DNA from: Candidatus Bathyarchaeota archaeon A05DMB-3
GTDB taxonomy: Archaea > Thermoproteota > Bathyarchaeia > Bathyarchaeales > Bathycorpusculaceae
Direction: 5' to 3'
DNA: 45,040 nt
NCBI GenBank assembly: GCA_019685555.1
Contig: JABFQN010000013.1
Coordinates: 1 to 45,040, forward strand
The notes under the pieces: generated by a model
What the model was told of the DNA's origin: nothing
The model's database searches: none
What the model saw: the letters and a program-made list of their open reading frames with translations, nothing else
Shown: positions 31,237 through 38,829 of the stretch, piece by piece
Layout: each line of letters begins with the position of its first letter
Position numbering within the stretch: the first letter of the stretch is position 1
Position numbers and translations under genes: made by a program

Positions 31237-33189
31237 ATGATTTCAGAAAATCCTCTAGCCGAATTGAAAAAAGAATGCGAAATCCTACTAAGAGAAGCTT
31301 TGAAAAAACTCCAAATAGAAAAATCGTTAATAAAACAGTTCACTTTCGAAAAACCTCCAGTCTGGGATTTTGGGCAACTTGCTACTTCCATCTGTTTTGA
31401 GCTGACAAAGCAAACAGCCGAAAAACCTTTGACGCTGGCGCAGCGCCTTGTCCAAGCCATGGACAAGTCAAAGTTTTCAATTGTTAAGGAGGCAACAGCG
31501 GCTGGCGCGGGCTACATAAACTTTCACGCCAACTTTGAACAGTTCTCAGCCTTAACAATAGAATCTGTTAGGCAGCTGGATGCCGACTACGGGCTTGTTA
31601 AAGCTGAAAAACCATTGAAGGTAATCGTTGAACATACAAGTGTGAATCCGCTTCATCCCATCCACGTTGGGCAAGCGAGGAACCCCATTCTCGGCGACGC
31701 TGTTGCCCGCATGCTATCCGCAAGAGGACACACGGTATTCCGCCACTATTACGTGGATGATGTTGGAAGGCAAACAGCCGTAATCGCCTATGGATACGAA
31801 AAACTCGGCAAGCCAAAACCCACGGAAAAGCCGGATCACTTCATAGGGAAAATCTACACTATAACAAGCTGCCTAGTCGAAATAAACAGACTTAAACGAG
31901 AGCTTGAAAGAGCGAAAATGGTTTCAGCCGAAGAAGAAATCCTAAAAATCAACCGAGAACTGGACGACTGGATGTCCATAGCCTTCGAACTAAAACAAAA
32001 ACATCCAGAACTCTTCGAAACGCTCCTCCAAAAAATAGGCGAGGACTTAGATCCAGAAAAAAGGATAAACGAGCTGAACAAGGCGTATGAGGCTGGAGAG
32101 GAAAACGCCAAGAAACTCATACGTGAAGTAAGCCAATTTTGCCTCGAAGGGTTTAAAGAAACACTGAGCCGCGCTGGGGTTTTATATGACTCTTGGGACT
32201 GGGAAAGCGACCTCGTATGGAGTGGACTGGTGGCGGAGGTCCTCCAAAAACTCAAACAAACACCTTACGTCTCTGTTCTTGGTGGTGTGCTCGAATTCGA
32301 GGCTGAAAAAGTTGTGGGAGCCTTTGATCTGCGCGAGAAACTTGGCTTAAGAAAGGATTATGCTGTGCCAAGTTTGACGCTTGTTCGGGCTGACGGCACA
32401 ACCCTCTACACCACTAGGGACATAGCCTACACCGTATGGAAGTTTGGAAAAGCTGAAAAGTGCATAAACGTTATTGGAATGGAGCAGTCTCTGGCACAGC
32501 TCCAACTAAAAATAGCCTTATACGCTTTGGGATACGGAAGACACGCCGAAAACCTAACCCACTTCGCCTACAACTTAGTAACTTTGCCAGGCTATAAAAT
32601 GTCAAGCCGCCGTGGACGTTACATAACTCTAGATGAAGTTTTAGACGAAGCAGTAAAGAGAGCCTACGAGGAGGTTTACAAACGCTCGCCGCAGCTGCCA
32701 GAACATGAGAAACAGAAGGTTGCTGAGATTGTTGGTATAGGCGCGGTTCGCTATGCACTTGTGGAAGTTGACCCAGCCAAACCAGTCGAGTTCAGCTGGG
32801 ACCGTGTTTTAAATTTCGAAAAGAACAGCGCACCCTACATCCAATACTCACACGCGCGAGCTTGTAGCATATTATTGAAGGCTGCAAGAAAACCAGAAAA
32901 GCCAGCATACAATCTTTTGAAAGAAAAGCTTGAACAAGAGCTTGTCTTTGCCTTAGCTGAATTCCCAAACACCTTTATTGAGGCGACTGAAACACTTAAG
33001 CCCAACCTTATAGCCGAATACGCTAACACTTTAGCCGACAAATTTAACACTTTCTACAACGCTTTTTCAGTGATTAAGGCTGAACCGCCAGAACTCAGCG
33101 ACGCAAGACTTGCGCTGGTTGACGCTATCCGAATAGTTTTGAAAAACGCCCTAAACCTTATTGGAATAACAGCTCCGGAAAGAATGTAG
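31237..33189 (+). CDS. argS: Arginyl-tRNA synthetase
   Basis: A protein of 650 residues that charges tRNA-Arg. The N-terminal tRNA-binding Add-1 domain covers about 1-115; HPIHVGQARN (140-149) is the class I HIGH motif; KMSSRRG (454-460) is the KMSKS equivalent; DTRDIAYT-like sequence TTRDIAYT lies between them; the helical anticodon domain (DALR) occupies the last 140 residues with YIQYSHARA. The start is ATG 31237 with weak AAGGCGA; upstream in-frame sequence lies in the divergent membrane-protein gene and was rejected. The tRNA-Arg(UCG) it would charge is at 38096. Confidence 0.95.
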   Translation: MISENPLAELKKECEILLREALKKLQIEKSLIKQFTFEKPPVWDFGQLATSICFELTKQTAEKPLTLAQRLVQAMDKSKFSIVKEATAAGAGYINFHANFEQFSALTIESVRQLDADYGLVKAEKPLKVIVEHTSVNPLHPIHVGQARNPILGDAVARMLSARGHTVFRHYYVDDVGRQTAVIAYGYEKLGKPKPTEKPDHFIGKIYTITSCLVEINRLKRELERAKMVSAEEEILKINRELDDWMSIAFELKQKHPELFETLLQKIGEDLDPEKRINELNKAYEAGEENAKKLIREVSQFCLEGFKETLSRAGVLYDSWDWESDLVWSGLVAEVLQKLKQTPYVSVLGGVLEFEAEKVVGAFDLREKLGLRKDYAVPSLTLVRADGTTLYTTRDIAYTVWKFGKAEKCINVIGMEQSLAQLQLKIALYALGYGRHAENLTHFAYNLVTLPGYKMSSRRGRYITLDEVLDEAVKRAYEEVYKRSPQLPEHEKQKVAEIVGIGAVRYALVEVDPAKPVEFSWDRVLNFEKNSAPYIQYSHARACSILLKAARKPEKPAYNLLKEKLEQELVFALAEFPNTFIEATETLKPNLIAEYANTLADKFNTFYNAFSVIKAEPPELSDARLALVDAIRIVLKNALNLIGITAPERM

Positions 33190-33198
33190 CCTTCTTCC

Positions 33199-33870
33199 TT
33201 ATGGTGCAGCTTGGATTATTGCGGTTGCGGTGCTTGTTCCTATGCGGTTTGCGCCTGCTTCAATCATGGCCGCTGCGTCCGCATAGGTTCTTATGCCTCC
33301 AGCAGCTTTAACTCCGAAGTCTTTTCCAACCACTTGTCGCATAAGTCGCACATCCTCCACTGTAGCACCTCCGCTAAACAAGCCTGTTGAAGTCTTGACA
33401 AAGTCTGCTTCCGCTTCTTTGACAAGCTTGCATGCAGTTATCTTCTCTTGGGCGGTTAGCAGCGGCGTCTCAATAATCACTTTTACAACAACGTCGTTTG
33501 ATAATCGCTTGACATCAACAACAGCCTTTACATCTCGCTTAACCAGCTCGTAGTCGCCGGATTTTAAGGCACCTAAATTTAACACCATGTCTAATTCGTT
33601 TGCTCCATCATCAACAGCCTTAACCGCTTCAAAGGCTTTAACTTCTGGCAGTGCAACACCGAAAGGAAAACCAATAGTAGAGCCCACTTTCACCCCTGTG
33701 CCTTTAAGAAGGGTTGCAGCCAACTTTACATATGTTGGGTTTACAACAACACATCCAAACCCGTATTGCAAAGCGTCTTCGCACAACTTTTCAATTTCAT
33801 TTTTGGTTGCCGTGGCCTTAACAAGAGTGGAGTCTATAATTTTAGCCAGCTGTTCCCTTGAAATAGCCAA
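33199..33870 (-). CDS. deoC: Deoxyribose-phosphate aldolase
   Basis: A protein of 223 residues that cleaves 2-deoxyribose-5-phosphate to glyceraldehyde-3-phosphate and acetaldehyde. The Schiff-base lysine is K159 in DFVKTSTG; NELDMVLN holds Asp94; GVKAAGGIRT supplies the second active-site lysine. Start TTG 33870 is set by AAGGTGAT 7 bases upstream. It converges with argS (9 bases between stops) and is divergent from the truncated aldehyde dehydrogenase gene, which may once have handled its acetaldehyde product. Confidence 0.94.
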   Translation of the reverse strand: MAISREQLAKIIDSTLVKATATKNEIEKLCEDALQYGFGCVVVNPTYVKLAATLLKGTGVKVGSTIGFPFGVALPEVKAFEAVKAVDDGANELDMVLNLGALKSGDYELVKRDVKAVVDVKRLSNDVVVKVIIETPLLTAQEKITACKLVKEAEADFVKTSTGLFSGGATVEDVRLMRQVVGKDFGVKAAGGIRTYADAAAMIEAGANRIGTSTATAIIQAAP

Positions 33871-34127
33871 TAATTATCACCTTATTTTTAAAAGGTAAAC
33901 CGTTCATTTATCAATTTCTACACATAGCCAAGTCTCTAACATAATTTGTTGGAATGCCTTGCAAAATACCTATGAAGGTTTCTAATATCCGCTACATGTA
34001 TGCAAAACCAATAGTCTCCAAAGAATCTAATTTTTTTATGGTTTATTAAAAAATCTTCTAAATTATCTTGTTTTATATAGAAAATTTTTTAAACACTGTT
34101 TCTGATTAAAAATTCGAGGCTGCAAAA

Positions 34128-35057
34128 ATGGTTGAAAGACTAAAGATGTTTATAAACGGTGAGTGGGTTGACGCGGAAAGCGGCGAAACATTTGAGGTTA
34201 GGAGTCCTGCAACGGGCGAAGTTTTGGCGGTTCTTCCAAAGGCTGGCCGTGAAGATGTCACAAAGGCTGTCGATGCTGCAAAAGAAGCCCAAAATAAAAT
34301 TGCAAACCTTTCATTGCCTGAAAGAGTGAAGCTCATGTATAAGGTAGCTGATGTTGTAAAGCCCAAAATTGCAGAATACGCAAAAGAGCTTTCTTTGGAG
34401 CAAGGGAAACCCATTCGAGAATCAAGAGTTGAAGTTGAAGACGTCGGTCCAAACGTAACGTGGCAAGCTGAAGATATAAAAAGATTAGAAACGCCAATTT
34501 TAAGGGGATTTGCAAATCCTGATATGCTATATTTGGTTGTTCGCGAACCGTTAGGCGTTGTCGGCATCATTACTCCTTGGAATTACCCTTGGCTAATGCC
34601 ATCTGAATTCGTTGCCCAAGCGGTTCTATGCGGCAACGCCGTAGTATTCAAACCCTCAAGCTACACTCCCATAAGCGCCGTAAAGTTTGTTGAATGCATG
34701 GAAAAAGCTGGAGTGCCTAAAGGTGTCGTAAACCTCGTAACCGGGCCAGGCGCAGTTGTAGGCAGCGAAATAGCCGAGAACAAAAATGTTGATGGAGTGC
34801 TTCTTGTCGGAGAAGTTAACACTGGCGAAAGTGTTGCCCAGAAAGCTGGGGTTAAAAAAATAACTTTAGAACTTGGTGGAAACGGCCCATTAATAGTGAT
34901 GGAAGACGCCGAACTTGAAAAGGCGGTGGACGACACTGTTTTCGGATGCTACAACAACGCTGGACAAGTTTGCTGCGCAAACGAGCGAATCTTAGTGCAT
35001 GAAAAAATACACGAAAAATTTGTGAAGCGAAAATCAGGGCTGCCGAGAGAGGCATAA
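34128..35057 (+). pseudogene. Aldehyde dehydrogenase, truncated after about 300 residues
   Basis: The 309-residue frame begins as a full NAD(P)-dependent aldehyde dehydrogenase: GIITPWNYPW (147-156), FKPSSYTP, catalytic Glu248 in LELGGNGP and the catalytic Cys282 in NAGQVCCA. Family members are about 480 residues; here similarity stops near residue 299 (EKFV) and about 170 residues of C-terminal NAD-binding and oligomerisation sequence are missing. The last ten residues are unrelated and come from another gene's sequence read in the wrong frame. The FTGS-type strand motif is also changed (VLLVGEVNTG). GAGGCT precedes the ATG. It is probably inactive. Confidence 0.8.
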
Positions 35058-35280
35058 CAAAGAACATGATTTTGGAGGCAATATCACACCTTCCCAAACA
35101 TATTACGATCTAAGCACTGGAACGACTATTGTTTTCAAGAAGCTGAATAAGAAGCATCTTTTGGTGGCGTACTCTAAAGAAGACAGTGAAATCAAAATCG
35201 TAACAACATTTATAACATCAGATGCTCAAGAAATAATTAGCAGAAAACTGGAAGGCAAAACATGGGTGAAACTTAGGTGA
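35026..35280 (+). pseudogene. 5'-truncated DUF4258-like (toxin-type) gene fragment
   Basis: From 35026 an open frame without any ATG, GTG or TTG near its beginning runs to a TGA at 35278-35280. It encodes about 84 residues including RERHNKEHDFGGNI, QTYYDLSTGTTIVFKKL, HLLVAYSKEDSEIKIVTTFITS and a C-terminal KTWVKLR. This is the pattern of DUF4258-like proteins, often paired with DUF2283. Its N-terminus is missing, apparently at the same junction that truncates the aldehyde dehydrogenase. The TGA overlaps the GTG start of the DUF2283 gene by 4 bases, as in an intact pair. Confidence 0.6.
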
Positions 35281-35498
35281 AAGTCGAATATGACAGAGAA
35301 TCAGATATACTCTACATAAAATTCAAAGACGCTGAAATAGTAGACACCCAAATGTTAAGTGAAGACGCCTACATAGATCTCGACAAAGATGGAAACCTCG
35401 TTGGTATAGAAATATGGAAAGCATCCCAAAACGCCATACTCCCAATATCAAAGGACATAGCCGAAAAACTAAAGCTAATTTTAGAAAACCCAGCCTAA
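35277..35498 (+). CDS. DUF2283 family protein (partner of DUF4258 toxin-like genes)
   Basis: A protein of 73 residues with the family's MKVEYDRESDILYIKF strand pair and the DLDKDGNLVGIEIWKAS turn and strand. DUF2283 proteins are small and often encoded beside DUF4258 genes, probably as toxin-antitoxin-like pairs, though a mechanism is not established. The GTG start at 35277 overlaps the DUF4258-like remnant's stop. The partner is truncated, so this gene may be an orphan antitoxin. About 285 bases follow before the UPF0175 gene. Confidence 0.85.
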   Translation: MKVEYDRESDILYIKFKDAEIVDTQMLSEDAYIDLDKDGNLVGIEIWKASQNAILPISKDIAEKLKLILENPA

Positions 35499-35730
35499 AG
35501 TCGATATTCTTTCATTCACTTTTTAATAGAATTTTTCATTTGATTGAAGCACTTATATAGTATTTCAATTTTATGAACCGTCTGAAAACTAAAATTATGT
35601 TATCCATCAAGCGTAAATATGTTCTTTGGGGCAAACCATCAAATGTTAGGGTTCATTGTGTCAATATGATATTCTGAATTTCTAAAATTTGCTCTTGTTT
35701 AGTCGATTACTTTTTTAACGTTGGGTTGTT

Positions 35731-35773
35731 TTATGCATAAGCCTTATGTATTACATTGTATTCTCTGTATTCT
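35731..35773 (+). promoter_or_regulatory. Palindrome and helically phased TGTATT repeats ahead of the antitoxin gene
   Basis: The 10-base palindrome TTATGCATAA is at 35731-35740. It is followed by TGTATT at 35747, 35757 and 35766, spaced 10 and 9 bases, the last two extended to TGTATTCT. They lie directly before the UPF0175 start at 35784. Spacing of about one helical turn suggests a protein-binding array on one face of the DNA, such as an autoregulatory site for the toxin-antitoxin operon. A TATA-like CTTTTTTAAC is at 35709-35719. Confidence 0.45.
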
Positions 35774-35783
35774 GGGGATAAGC

Positions 35784-36086
35784 ATGACTGAGAAAAGCGC
35801 TGTGGTTACTGTTCGCCTGTCCAAGCGTGATTTGGAAAGGGTTGAAGCCTTAAGGGTTATTGAGGATGTTGACCGTTCCACGCTAATCAAGGAGTTTATT
35901 GAAGATGGATTGCGCAGAAGAGTTGTTGACCTTTATAGGAAGGAAAAAGTGACGGCTGGGCGCGCGGCTGAAATTTTGGGGGTTTCCTTGCGGGAGTTTC
36001 TTGAGATTTTGGAGCGGGAAGGAGTTCCGGTCAACTGGGATGCGGAAAGTATACGGGAATATTTGAAGGCGAAGTATGGAGATTAA
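35784..36086 (+). CDS. UPF0175 family antitoxin
   Basis: A protein of 100 residues. The N-terminal third has an RHH-like strand and helix (AVVTVRLSKRDLERVEAL... STLIKEFIEDGLRRR) and the C-terminal part has the UPF0175 helix-turn-helix pattern KVTAGRAAEILGVSLREFLEILEREGVPVNW. UPF0175 proteins are the usual antitoxin partners of DUF3368-type PIN toxins, such as the one 5 bases downstream. The start is ATG 35784 after GGGGA; an in-frame ATG at 35721 would add 21 cysteine-rich residues that do not fit the family. Confidence 0.88.
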   Translation: MTEKSAVVTVRLSKRDLERVEALRVIEDVDRSTLIKEFIEDGLRRRVVDLYRKEKVTAGRAAEILGVSLREFLEILEREGVPVNWDAESIREYLKAKYGD

Positions 36087-36091
36087 GCCCT

Positions 36092-36619
36092 TTGCCCACG
36101 GTGGTTTCTGACGCTGGTCCACTTATCCATTTAGCCCAAATAAAAAAGCTACATCTTCTCAAAAAACTGTTCAAACAAGTAATAATTACCCCAAACGTGA
36201 AGCGGGAAGCCGTTGACGAAGGCATCAAACTCAGTCACCCCGACGCTCAAATCATTGGAAAAGCCATAGAAGAAGGGTGGATTAAGGTTGAGGAATTTCC
36301 AGAACGTTTGACTTCGGCTTCTAAAAGGCTGGCTGAAGATGAAAACATATCGCTAACGGATGCGGAGACGCTCATGTTGGCAAGAGAGAGAAAAGCCGAA
36401 ATTTTAGTTGACGAGAAGACTCTTTCAAATCTTGCACGAATGTTTGGTCTTAAAACATGGAACACTTGGACTGTGCTGCTGGAAAGCCTAAAAACGGGCT
36501 ATATTGAAGTTTCTGACATAGAATCAGCCATAAAAGAGTTAGGCGAAAAAAGGCATAAACTAAAGAAAGAACAAGCTGTGGAAATCCTTGACGCTGCAAG
36601 AAAAATAGTTTGCAAATGA
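36092..36619 (+). CDS. PIN-domain ribonuclease toxin (DUF3368)
   Basis: A protein of 175 residues beginning VVSDAGPLIHLAQI, the first PIN acidic motif. NVKREAVDEG, SLTDAETLMLARE and ILVDEKTLSNLAR provide the remaining acidic residues of a PIN nuclease, and the DUF3368 C-terminal helix follows. It is the toxin of the UPF0175 pair, expected to cleave RNA when free of antitoxin. Start TTG 36092 or GTG 36101; the antitoxin stop is 5 bases upstream. The extra 30-residue basic C-terminal helix (ELGEKRHKLKKEQAVEI) is longer than in many members. Confidence 0.88.
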   Translation: MPTVVSDAGPLIHLAQIKKLHLLKKLFKQVIITPNVKREAVDEGIKLSHPDAQIIGKAIEEGWIKVEEFPERLTSASKRLAEDENISLTDAETLMLARERKAEILVDEKTLSNLARMFGLKTWNTWTVLLESLKTGYIEVSDIESAIKELGEKRHKLKKEQAVEILDAARKIVCK

Positions 36620-36659
36620 GAAATTCCGAAAGGTTGACCTTTATTCCGAACCCAAAAGG

Positions 36660-36670
36660 TGGCGGGCCCG
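36660..36670 (+). repeat. 11-bp direct copy of the tRNA-Arg 3' end (candidate attachment site)
   Basis: TGGCGGGCCCG at 36660-36670 is identical and in the same orientation as 38093-38103, which is the complement of the tRNA-Arg 3' acceptor strand plus discriminator and CCA. Bases beyond the 11-mer on the tRNA-interior side still loosely resemble the T-arm (about 9 of 15 with one gap), then similarity fades. The copy lies where a site-specific element inserted at the tRNA 3' end would leave its distal att site. It is GC-rich in an AT-rich neighbourhood. Confidence 0.5.
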
Positions 36671-36753
36671 CGTAGGTCTAAATCCCCGTTTAAATTCCCC
36701 ATATTTAAATTATTTAATAAATCGTCATGAACGATCAATTCCAAATGCCTTGA

Positions 36754-37998
36754 TTAAGGAAAACTGAATTTGGCTACCCACGCTATGTATCGGGCTTCTT
36801 CTGCTCTTTTCTTGGGTGGGTCGTACAAGAATCCTTTTTCTGCAAGAATTTTGTTAGTTTGAGCGAAAATCCAGTGCCATGCTTCATTTAGAACCTCGTT
36901 CAATGCAACCTTGTTTCTTACAGGAGTTGTGTTACTAAGAGCTCTCTTGAGGATCGAATAATTTTGACGAATTGTCTGCGTAACTAAAGGAAGTATAATG
37001 TCCGCTATTTGTTCAACAATTTTCTTGTCGTCGTCAGCAAATATTGGGTAATTAAGCTTGAGCCTGCCTTTTTCCCGGAAGATGTAATTCATATCTTCAA
37101 GAAGGTGAACCAGATTTCGTACCCATATCTCAACATTATTTTTGGTAAGCTCCTTGGCCGAAATTGTCCCCTCAGCATTAAGCCGGAAAAGCAAAAACGC
37201 GGTATCTCGCAACATCTTTTTTGAGCATAACTGGGTAATGGTGGATAATTTTTCGGTCATCCATGATGGTGACTTAAAGAATGTCTGAACTGCTTTTGGG
37301 GAAGCTTGAAGGGTCCATAGGACATCTGGAAATGCGTATCGCATACCATGATGGTCGCCAAAACTAGTAAAAGTATACGCGTCTGATGTATCGCTGTGAC
37401 TGCCCCAATACATTTTGTCATAGAGTCGTAAGGCTGTTTTTCGGTTCACTTCTTCACGCGCAAAGAGCAGATAATTTCTGTTGCCCGGCTGAGGTTTATT
37501 TCTTACGAGTAACTTCTCTCCTTCAAGAGTTTTCAAGCCTAGCCAATCTAATATAAAACACCCTAATGCAGCAAAAAGTAGTTTCTCTATCTGTACCTGC
37601 TTAGCTGCGGAGAAATCCTTCGCCAAAGAAGTAATTCTCTTAGCGTGATTACCGATGCGACCAGCTAACTCGCGTGCTATCGGTTCACTCACTCGAGCTA
37701 AAATCATCAAGTCTTCTTTCGTGAAAATCGCGAAATTTACACGATAGACATCAGATGATTCTTCCCTAATAGCATTTATTCTAGCCCAACTATTCAAAAG
37801 CTTCATAGCCTGTTTTCGACTGATTTTCAATGTAGAACACACTTTATTCATGTTCATTGGGTGTTTGTTAAGTACGTATAACAATTCAAGCCCCAACTTC
37901 TGTCTAGCGACAAAAGAGGGGTTGAATTCATCAAAGGGTCCGCTGTCACCGCACACATACATCATGAGTCTCTTCAAATGCCGTGAAGATGCTACCAT
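36754..37998 (-). CDS. Orphan 414-residue protein with N-terminal winged helix, next to tRNA-Arg
   Basis: Residues about 30-100 look like a winged helix (RQKLGLELLYVLNKHPMNMNKVCSTLKISRKQAMKLL...VYRVNFAIFTKEDLMIL). The remainder is mixed alpha-helical with aromatic clusters and conserved-looking islands such as YDKMYWGSHSDTSDAYTFTSFGDHHG, and DMNYIFREKGRLKLNYPIF. No tyrosine or serine recombinase motif and no helicase motif is visible. I do not recognise a family. It lies alone between the tRNA-Arg 3' end and a partial copy of that end. Codon use does not look strikingly foreign. The start is ATG 37998. Confidence 0.65.
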   Translation of the reverse strand: MVASSRHLKRLMMYVCGDSGPFDEFNPSFVARQKLGLELLYVLNKHPMNMNKVCSTLKISRKQAMKLLNSWARINAIREESSDVYRVNFAIFTKEDLMILARVSEPIARELAGRIGNHAKRITSLAKDFSAAKQVQIEKLLFAALGCFILDWLGLKTLEGEKLLVRNKPQPGNRNYLLFAREEVNRKTALRLYDKMYWGSHSDTSDAYTFTSFGDHHGMRYAFPDVLWTLQASPKAVQTFFKSPSWMTEKLSTITQLCSKKMLRDTAFLLFRLNAEGTISAKELTKNNVEIWVRNLVHLLEDMNYIFREKGRLKLNYPIFADDDKKIVEQIADIILPLVTQTIRQNYSILKRALSNTTPVRNKVALNEVLNEAWHWIFAQTNKILAEKGFLYDPPKKRAEEARYIAWVAKFSFP

Positions 37999-38092
37999 TA
38001 AGCCACCCTGTTAGGAATATGAATTTTCGAATGTATAACTTTTAAGAGCTCTTGATAAACCAAATAACCGAATTTTAAGCCCAATTTACTTT

Positions 38093-38103
38093 TGGCGGGC
38101 CCG
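38093..38103 (+). repeat. tRNA-Arg copy of the 11-bp direct repeat
   Basis: The same 11 bases, TGGCGGGCCCG, as at 36660-36670, here forming the complement of the encoded CCA, discriminator G and seven-base 3' acceptor strand of tRNA-Arg(UCG). With the distal copy it frames a 1.43-kb segment containing one orphan gene. Confidence 0.5.
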
Positions 38104-38171
38104 GTGGGATTTGAACCCACGTTCTCCGGCTCCGAAGGCCGGCGCCTTAATCCACACTGGGCTACGGGCCC
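38096..38171 (-). tRNA. tRNA-Arg (UCG anticodon)
   Basis: On the minus strand a 76-base cloverleaf starts GGGCCCG at 38171 and ends CGGGCCC plus discriminator G at 38096, followed by an encoded CCA (38095-38093). The anticodon arm is CCGGC-CTTCGGA-GCCGG, giving anticodon UCG (arginine, codon CGA). The T-arm is GTGGG-TTCAAAT-CCCAC. The D-stem has three clear pairs plus a C-A mismatch. No intron. A TTAACTTATC box upstream may be its promoter. Confidence 0.96.
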
Positions 38172-38223
38172 ATGATAAGTTAAGCCATAGCCAGAATTAA
38201 TCATTATTGTTGTTTTGCTTTAC

Positions 38224-38724
38224 CTAAATTTCTATGAGTTCTTCGTTTATCCACCATGCTTTTTTCTTGCCAGCTTTTTCTCCTGCATAGTATTTTATTA
38301 TTGGTTTGCCTAGTTGTTTTCTGGAAGCCTTTTCTATTCTTCTTAGCCTATTTAGTATTAACCATCTGTTGGTTTTTAGGTATTCAGCTAGTTCTGGGGT
38401 TGTTGCGCCTTTGTAGTGCATTAGGTAGTCCATTATTTTGTGGTCTAGTTCATCTAGACAGAAAGTGTGAGGGTTTGTTTGTCCCCTTTCGTATGTGAGG
38501 AGTTCCAAGTCTGCAAGGTATTTCCTTATCTGGGAGAATTCTGCTTCAAGTTTTCCAAGTCTGCGCTCCAGTTCAAGAATTTTATCCGGTTTGGGTGTTT
38601 TTTGGAGTTTTTCTATTATGGCGTCTCTTATGAAGTTGCTTCTCTCGCCTTCCGGAACCCGCAGAACCATTTCTTTGTAGACCTCTTCTGGAATTTTTAC
38701 TGAGACCACCCTTAACTCACTCAT
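38224..38724 (-). CDS. RHH plus winged-helix transcriptional regulator
   Basis: A protein of 166 residues with three parts: a ribbon-helix-helix N-terminus (RVVSVKIPEEVYKEMVLRVPEGERSNFIRDAIIEKL, about 4-40), a coiled coil (about 48-75, LELERRLGKLEAEF), and a C-terminal winged helix (about 90-165, ATTPELAEYLKTNRWLILNRLRRI, with wing IKYYAGEKAGKKKAWW). It should bind DNA at two places and oligomerise. The start is ATG 38724, preceded by GGTGA; upstream in-frame ATG/GTG codons overlap that site. The divergent fbp gene is 105 bases away and its promoter contains a 17-bp palindrome. Confidence 0.82.
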   Translation of the reverse strand: MSELRVVSVKIPEEVYKEMVLRVPEGERSNFIRDAIIEKLQKTPKPDKILELERRLGKLEAEFSQIRKYLADLELLTYERGQTNPHTFCLDELDHKIMDYLMHYKGATTPELAEYLKTNRWLILNRLRRIEKASRKQLGKPIIKYYAGEKAGKKKAWWINEELIEI

Positions 38725-38789
38725 TGACATCACCGCATATTCTCATGTTTACTGTTTCCTATTTCTTTCGGAAATCTTTTAAAAGCTAA

Positions 38790-38806
38790 GGTCTAACCTT
38801 TAGACC
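38790..38806. promoter_or_regulatory. 17-bp palindrome in the fbp promoter, candidate operator
   Basis: Arms GGTCTAA (38790-38796) and TTAGACC (38800-38806) are exact reverse complements around CCT. A TATA-like TTTTAAAAG lies at 38777-38785, so the palindrome occupies the space between TATA box and expected transcription start of fbp (ATG 38830), the classical position for repression in archaea. The adjacent RHH/winged-helix regulator is the obvious candidate binder. Confidence 0.6.
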
Positions 38807-38829
38807 AAGCGGATTAAAAGTGGTATGCC

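Noticed and set aside
31137-31466. In-frame 5' extension of the 115-residue membrane protein gene on the minus strand
   Set aside because: The added 110 residues are antisense to the argS N-terminus, and a ribosome binding site sits before ATG 31136.
35277-36619. DUF2283, UPF0175 and PIN genes as parts of one defence island or new system
   Set aside because: They separate into two known small toxin-antitoxin-type units with an intervening promoter; no nuclease-helicase or other effector genes accompany them.
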